DNA from: Candidatus Mcinerneyibacteriota bacterium
Lineage (GTDB): Bacteria; AUK180; JAQVHJ01
Direction of reading: 5' to 3'
NCBI GenBank assembly: GCA_030630935.1
Contig: DAOVMD010000096.1
Coordinates: 1-9,052 of the forward strand
Length of the DNA: 9,052 nucleotides
Position numbers and translations under genes: made by a program. Position 1 is the stretch's first letter, and the number at the start of each line of letters is the position of its first letter. Below are positions 6,394 through 9,052 of the stretch, in pieces. The notes beneath the pieces are model-generated. The model did no database searches and was not told where the DNA came from. It saw only the letters and a program-made list of their open reading frames with translations.

Positions 6394-7470
6394 TTAAAAT
6401 TTATAATCAAGTCTTAATAATATTGAAAAATCTCCAAGTGTATCTTTTGAAAATTCATCCCCGTCCGTTCCGGTTGCAATTCCAATTTGCGCATTCAGAT
6501 ATAATTTATTGGAAATTGTATAATCAGCAAATGGAATGATTATGCTGCTCCCGTCAACTAAGTTAATGAAGTTATTGAGTCCAAAACTAAGGAATTCATC
6601 ATATATGATCATAAGACTATTAAACATATAGTTCTTTGCAATGAAGTACGTGTCATTTGGTATTGTGCTTGAATAATCATTTACATTGGAAGCACCAATC
6701 TCATTATAATAAAAACTTGCTGAAAATACAGCACTCTTATAACTGTAATCAAAGCCGAGTGTTGCCTCGTGGAACTTATCTACAAAATCATCATCGAAAT
6801 GATAACCCCAGGAACCATTTATACCTATCTCAATATCACCTTTAAAATAAACCCCTGTAATGTTAACATCTTTGTTTTTACGATTAAGAACTGCACCATA
6901 ATCAAAATTAAATTTATTATCGAATATACAAATCCCTGTTTGGCCTTCGGAGTCTCCGCTTAAATATGTTTTGATCCCGGACATCTCTCCGAGTGGGATA
7001 TCAAATACAAGACTGAAAATCCCAGCTTTATCATAAGAGAGGTCGGTCATGTTAACTTCCTTCTCCATTTCAAAAATATTCAGTGTTCCGGCATTGCCGA
7101 AGTTTATATAAGTCTTTCCAAAAGTCCAGGTGAATTCCGGTTTGTAAAATCTCCAGAACAATCGCATTAATTGTGGAGAGGGTAGTTGTGGAATATCTTC
7201 AAACTTAGTGAAAGTATCTCCAAAATCCCAATACCCCCTTAAGTCAAAATAGAATCTTAATTTATCCGTTTTTTGTCTCAGTATTAATCTTGTTTCTAAT
7301 AAATTCATGAATTGATAATTGTCTCCTACCTTGAATGCGATAAAGTCATCCCGTAATCTTCCTGTAAACCTTAGTGGGTAATGCTTTGGTTTCACCGATT
7401 CATCTTCTGCTCTTGACAGGATTGAAAAGAATAATAAAATAATTAGAATTGTAAAAAGTTTCTTTTCCAT
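6394..7470 (-). CDS. Predicted outer-membrane beta-barrel protein
   Basis: A 358-residue protein with a signal peptide (two lysines, hydrophobic 5-18, likely cleavage after SRA at residue 21). Alternating polar and hydrophobic segments rich in Tyr, Phe, Trp and Gly follow to the end (LDYKF), where the terminal phenylalanine matches the BAM recognition signature of outer-membrane barrels. I start it at 7470. The frame is open to an ATG at 7548, but that would add 26 non-signal-like residues and overlap the preceding gene by 74 nt, whereas AGGT (7480-7477) is placed for 7470, four nt after the upstream stop. The overall look recalls DUF1302-type or transport-associated porin-like proteins, but I do not recognise a precise family. 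Its place between a periplasmic carrier and an ABC exporter suggests that it receives or exports the transported molecule at the outer membrane. Confidence 0.75.
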   Translation of the reverse strand: MEKKLFTILIILLFFSILSRAEDESVKPKHYPLRFTGRLRDDFIAFKVGDNYQFMNLLETRLILRQKTDKLRFYFDLRGYWDFGDTFTKFEDIPQLPSPQLMRLFWRFYKPEFTWTFGKTYINFGNAGTLNIFEMEKEVNMTDLSYDKAGIFSLVFDIPLGEMSGIKTYLSGDSEGQTGICIFDNKFNFDYGAVLNRKNKDVNITGVYFKGDIEIGINGSWGYHFDDDFVDKFHEATLGFDYSYKSAVFSASFYYNEIGASNVNDYSSTIPNDTYFIAKNYMFNSLMIIYDEFLSFGLNNFINLVDGSSIIIPFADYTISNKLYLNAQIGIATGTDGDEFSKDTLGDFSILLRLDYKF

Positions 7471-7474
7471 TCGC

Positions 7475-8221
7475 TTACCTGAATAAATTTTGTTTTGTGA
7501 AAGTATCTTTGGGAATTTCAACATTAAACTTAATCTCAGTTGTCTCAACTGTAGTTAGTGTGTCCTTCTTCCGCATATCCTGAATTGTGATTTTCATTGG
7601 GTAATGTTTTTCACCATGCTTTTGAATATTAAAATACTCAATTCTCTTTAATAATCGTCCACTCTTGGCGAATAAGTCCATCTTGAGAATTATAAATTTC
7701 TCTTTATCAACCAATAGCTCTTCCTTATAATAAGTTACATCGTCAACCTTAGCGATCAATCTGATCTTATAACATTCGGAATCCCGATATGTTTCTTCAC
7801 CAAGTAGTTCAGTTGAATATTTCTCTTTCAACTTATCAAGGTCCATCATATCTTCATACGAAATGTCACTTCCCATCATCCCCTGCCTGAGCATGTGACC
7901 GGATATCTTCATAACATCATCAGCATCAGGAAAGTAAATCCAGAGCTCACCCTCAATCTTTAAATACTTTACTCCAAGGTCTTCAGAGTTAGTGAACTCA
8001 AGGATAAACTTTTCATCTTGCTCCTGACCATAACCCTGATATTCCTTTTTCAAAAGCTTCTTACCTTTCTTAATCGACATCTTTGCCTTGAATTGCTGAG
8101 TGCTGGAAACCATGTTGTCGTCAACTTTATCAATGATCTCGTCTGCGGTAAGAGAAAATGCCTGAAGAAATAAAATTGAAATAATGAAACCTATAGATAA
8201 CAATTTTGAAAATGATTTCAT
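7475..8221 (-). CDS. LolA-like outer-membrane lipoprotein-sorting protein
   Basis: This is a 248-residue periplasmic protein. Residues 1-26 are a signal peptide (MKSFSKLL then a hydrophobic core, probable cleavage after LTA). The mature part has the strand-rich pattern of the LolA-like fold. It includes LWIYFPDADDVMKISG and a MMGSDISYEDMM segment that I recognise as characteristic of the outer-membrane lipoprotein-sorting family (LolA_like, related to LolA/LolB). Such proteins hold a lipid or acyl chain in a hydrophobic cup and shuttle it through the periplasm. Here the partner permeases are encoded two genes downstream, mirroring the LolA-LolCDE relationship. The ribosome site AAGGAG (8234-8229) lies inside the last codons of tetR and the gap is 2 nt, so translation is probably coupled. 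It is not obviously the housekeeping LolA; its ligand may be a lipoprotein or another amphiphile. Confidence 0.82.
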   Translation of the reverse strand: MKSFSKLLSIGFIISILFLQAFSLTADEIIDKVDDNMVSSTQQFKAKMSIKKGKKLLKKEYQGYGQEQDEKFILEFTNSEDLGVKYLKIEGELWIYFPDADDVMKISGHMLRQGMMGSDISYEDMMDLDKLKEKYSTELLGEETYRDSECYKIRLIAKVDDVTYYKEELLVDKEKFIILKMDLFAKSGRLLKRIEYFNIQKHGEKHYPMKITIQDMRKKDTLTTVETTEIKFNVEIPKDTFTKQNLFR

Positions 8222-8223
8222 AA

Positions 8224-8877
8224 TTAAACTCCTTGTTTTTTATATATTCCGCTTCTTAAAATCTCTTTAAGGATCTTAAATTTCTCTTTATAAACTTTTC
8301 TTAAATCCTTAATGTCAAGATCACTTTGCGTCATCTGTGAATGAATAGATAACTTAATCCCGCTTATAATCCAGTATAGGGCCGGAAGAAATTCTTCCTT
8401 CGAAAATCGTAGGTTTTCTGTATTAATATCACTATAGAAATTTAAAAATAAATTCATGCCCTGACTATCTTTTTGATTGAATTTACTCATAACCTTTTGA
8501 AGTATTTCCTGGTTATCCCTGGAAGTGATACTTATCATAAACCTGTAAAGATCTGGGTTCTTCTCATAAAAGTCAAACCCGAAATCAAGGATGCTGTCTA
8601 TCCTGTCTATTATATCTTTCGGTAAACTTGTCTTATTTAATTCCGATGTGAGTTTTATCATGACTTCGTGAAGGATATAGTAAAAAAGATTTTCCTTACT
8701 TGTGAAATATTTAAATAGACTACCTTTGGAAATCCTGGCTCTCTTTACAATCCTGTTAGTCGAAGCATTCTTAAAACCATACTCTGAAAATTCCTGCATC
8801 GCAATCCTGATGATTCGATTTCGCTTACTTTTCTTTAACCTTTGAAATGTCTCTGTTTCAAATTTTTGCTGTTTCAT
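8224..8877 (-). CDS. TetR-family transcriptional regulator
   Basis: A 217-residue repressor. The N-terminal DNA-binding domain (about 17-65) carries the family pattern: AMQEFSEYGFKNAST, then the helix-turn-helix IVKRARISKGSLFKYF (43-58) and the following FTSKENLF. The rest is a helical ligand-binding and dimerisation domain typical in length but not in recognisable sequence, so the inducer cannot be named. It starts after AAAGGAGAA (8889-8881). It is the first gene of the six-gene operon, directly downstream of a strong promoter and two palindromes of the TGACC-N4-GGTCA form. Autorepression controlling the whole transport operon is therefore the natural reading. Confidence 0.92.
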   Translation of the reverse strand: MKQQKFETETFQRLKKSKRNRIIRIAMQEFSEYGFKNASTNRIVKRARISKGSLFKYFTSKENLFYYILHEVMIKLTSELNKTSLPKDIIDRIDSILDFGFDFYEKNPDLYRFMISITSRDNQEILQKVMSKFNQKDSQGMNLFLNFYSDINTENLRFSKEEFLPALYWIISGIKLSIHSQMTQSDLDIKDLRKVYKEKFKILKEILRSGIYKKQGV

Positions 8878-8890
8878 CTATTCTCCTTTC

Positions 8891-8904
8891 TGACCACTCG
8901 GTCA
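8891..8904. promoter_or_regulatory. Probable TetR operator 1
   Basis: The palindrome TGACC-ACTC-GGTCA lies in the leader between the promoter and the tetR start codon, close to the ribosome site. It is 18 bp (start to start) from a near-identical site, which would put two repressor dimers on related faces of the helix. Assignment to the adjacent TetR protein is inferred from position and symmetry. Confidence 0.7.
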
Positions 8905-8908
8905 CTAA

Positions 8909-8922
8909 TGACCACTTGGTCA
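8909..8922. promoter_or_regulatory. Probable TetR operator 2
   Basis: The palindrome TGACCA-CT-TGGTCA is perfect over six bases per half. It overlaps the predicted transcription start (about 8921) and directly abuts the -10 region, a position where bound repressor would block polymerase. It differs from operator 1 at a single base in the central region. Confidence 0.75.
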
Positions 8923-8927
8923 CTTAT

Positions 8928-8956
8928 AGTATAGCATAAAAATCACAAAAAGTCAA
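8928..8956 (-). promoter_or_regulatory. Promoter of the tetR-ABC transport operon
   Basis: Reading on the minus strand, TTGACT (8956-8951) is followed after exactly 17 nt by TATACT (8933-8928), preceded by TGC, which makes an extended -10. Five of six bases match consensus in both boxes, so this should be a strong promoter when unrepressed. The start site would fall near 8921, inside operator 2. Confidence 0.78.
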
Positions 8957-8980
8957 GTGGGAAAATGTAATTATAAATTT

Positions 8981-9052
8981 TGGAGTGCATTGATGAGTTT
9001 ACGAATCAATGCAAAAACCTTGCATCGATTAGCATCGATGCATTCCGATATA
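8981..9052. repeat. Bipartite hairpin element related to the 51-bp repeats
   Basis: Two hairpins stand back to back: TGCATTGAT / ATCAATGCA (8986-8994 with 9005-9013, 10-nt loop) and TGCATCGAT-TAGC-ATCGATGCA (9021-9042). The left end GGAGTGCAT (8982-8990) and the right end ATGCATTCC (9038-9046) are inverted versions of nearly the same 9-mer. The right side plus GATATA closely matches the ATGCACTCCATATA end of copies A and B. The ends are thus conserved while the stems differ. The window edge may truncate the element. Confidence 0.6.

Noticed and set aside
6657-6963. + strand open frames opposite the barrel gene
   Set aside because: They are antisense to the barrel reading frame, have no initiation signals and resemble no known family.
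7471-7548. Longer N-terminus for the barrel protein starting at 7548
   Set aside because: The extra 26 residues overlap the LolA-like gene and would bury the signal peptide. The ATG at 7470 has a placed AGGT and the correct spacing to the upstream stop.

Overview
The window is AT-rich bacterial DNA from a diderm (Gram-negative-type) organism. The evidence is a predicted outer-membrane beta-barrel ending in phenylalanine, a periplasmic LolA-like carrier and a LolD/MacB-class ABC transporter. The intergenic regions are crowded with short palindromes and hairpin repeats, a style I associate with low-GC FCB-group or candidate-phylum genomes (Bacteroidota, Cloacimonadota, Delongbacteria and similar) or spirochaetes. 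No marker gene fixes the phylum, so this placement is a guess.

Layout. Positions 1-842 hold no convincing gene. They contain a patchwork of repeats: two diverged 45-nt direct repeats (36-80, 728-772), several isolated hairpins, a dense array of eight palindromes between 227 and 541 whose second half mirrors the first, and a 51-bp hairpin repeat at 623-673. Positions 843-2843 (+) encode a single-pass membrane protein built from about 13 WG-type beta repeats, with its own sigma70-like promoter. Positions 2844-3240 are another repeat-rich intergenic region holding an exact second copy of the 51-bp repeat, which on the minus strand sits where the terminator of the following operon should be.

Positions 8877-3241 (minus strand) are a tightly packed six-gene operon: a TetR-family repressor, a LolA-like outer-membrane lipoprotein-sorting protein, an outer-membrane barrel protein, an ABC ATPase and two FtsX/MacB-type permeases. 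Intergenic gaps are 2, 4, 20, 12 and 16 nt. Upstream of tetR lies a strong promoter (TTGACT, 17-nt spacer, TATACT), with two 14-bp TGACC-N4-GGTCA palindromes just downstream, 18 bp apart. This is the expected arrangement for autorepression of the whole operon.

Taken together, the operon reads as a complete trans-envelope device. The ATPase and two permeases would extract a hydrophobic substrate from the inner membrane, the LolA-like protein would carry it across the periplasm, and the barrel would receive or export it, with a TetR sensor responding to the substrate or a related molecule. The substrate cannot be told from sequence. The window ends in a bipartite hairpin element (8981-9052) whose conserved ends (GGAGTGCAT and ATGCATTCC) relate it to the 51-bp repeats, which suggests a REP-like family dispersed in this genome.
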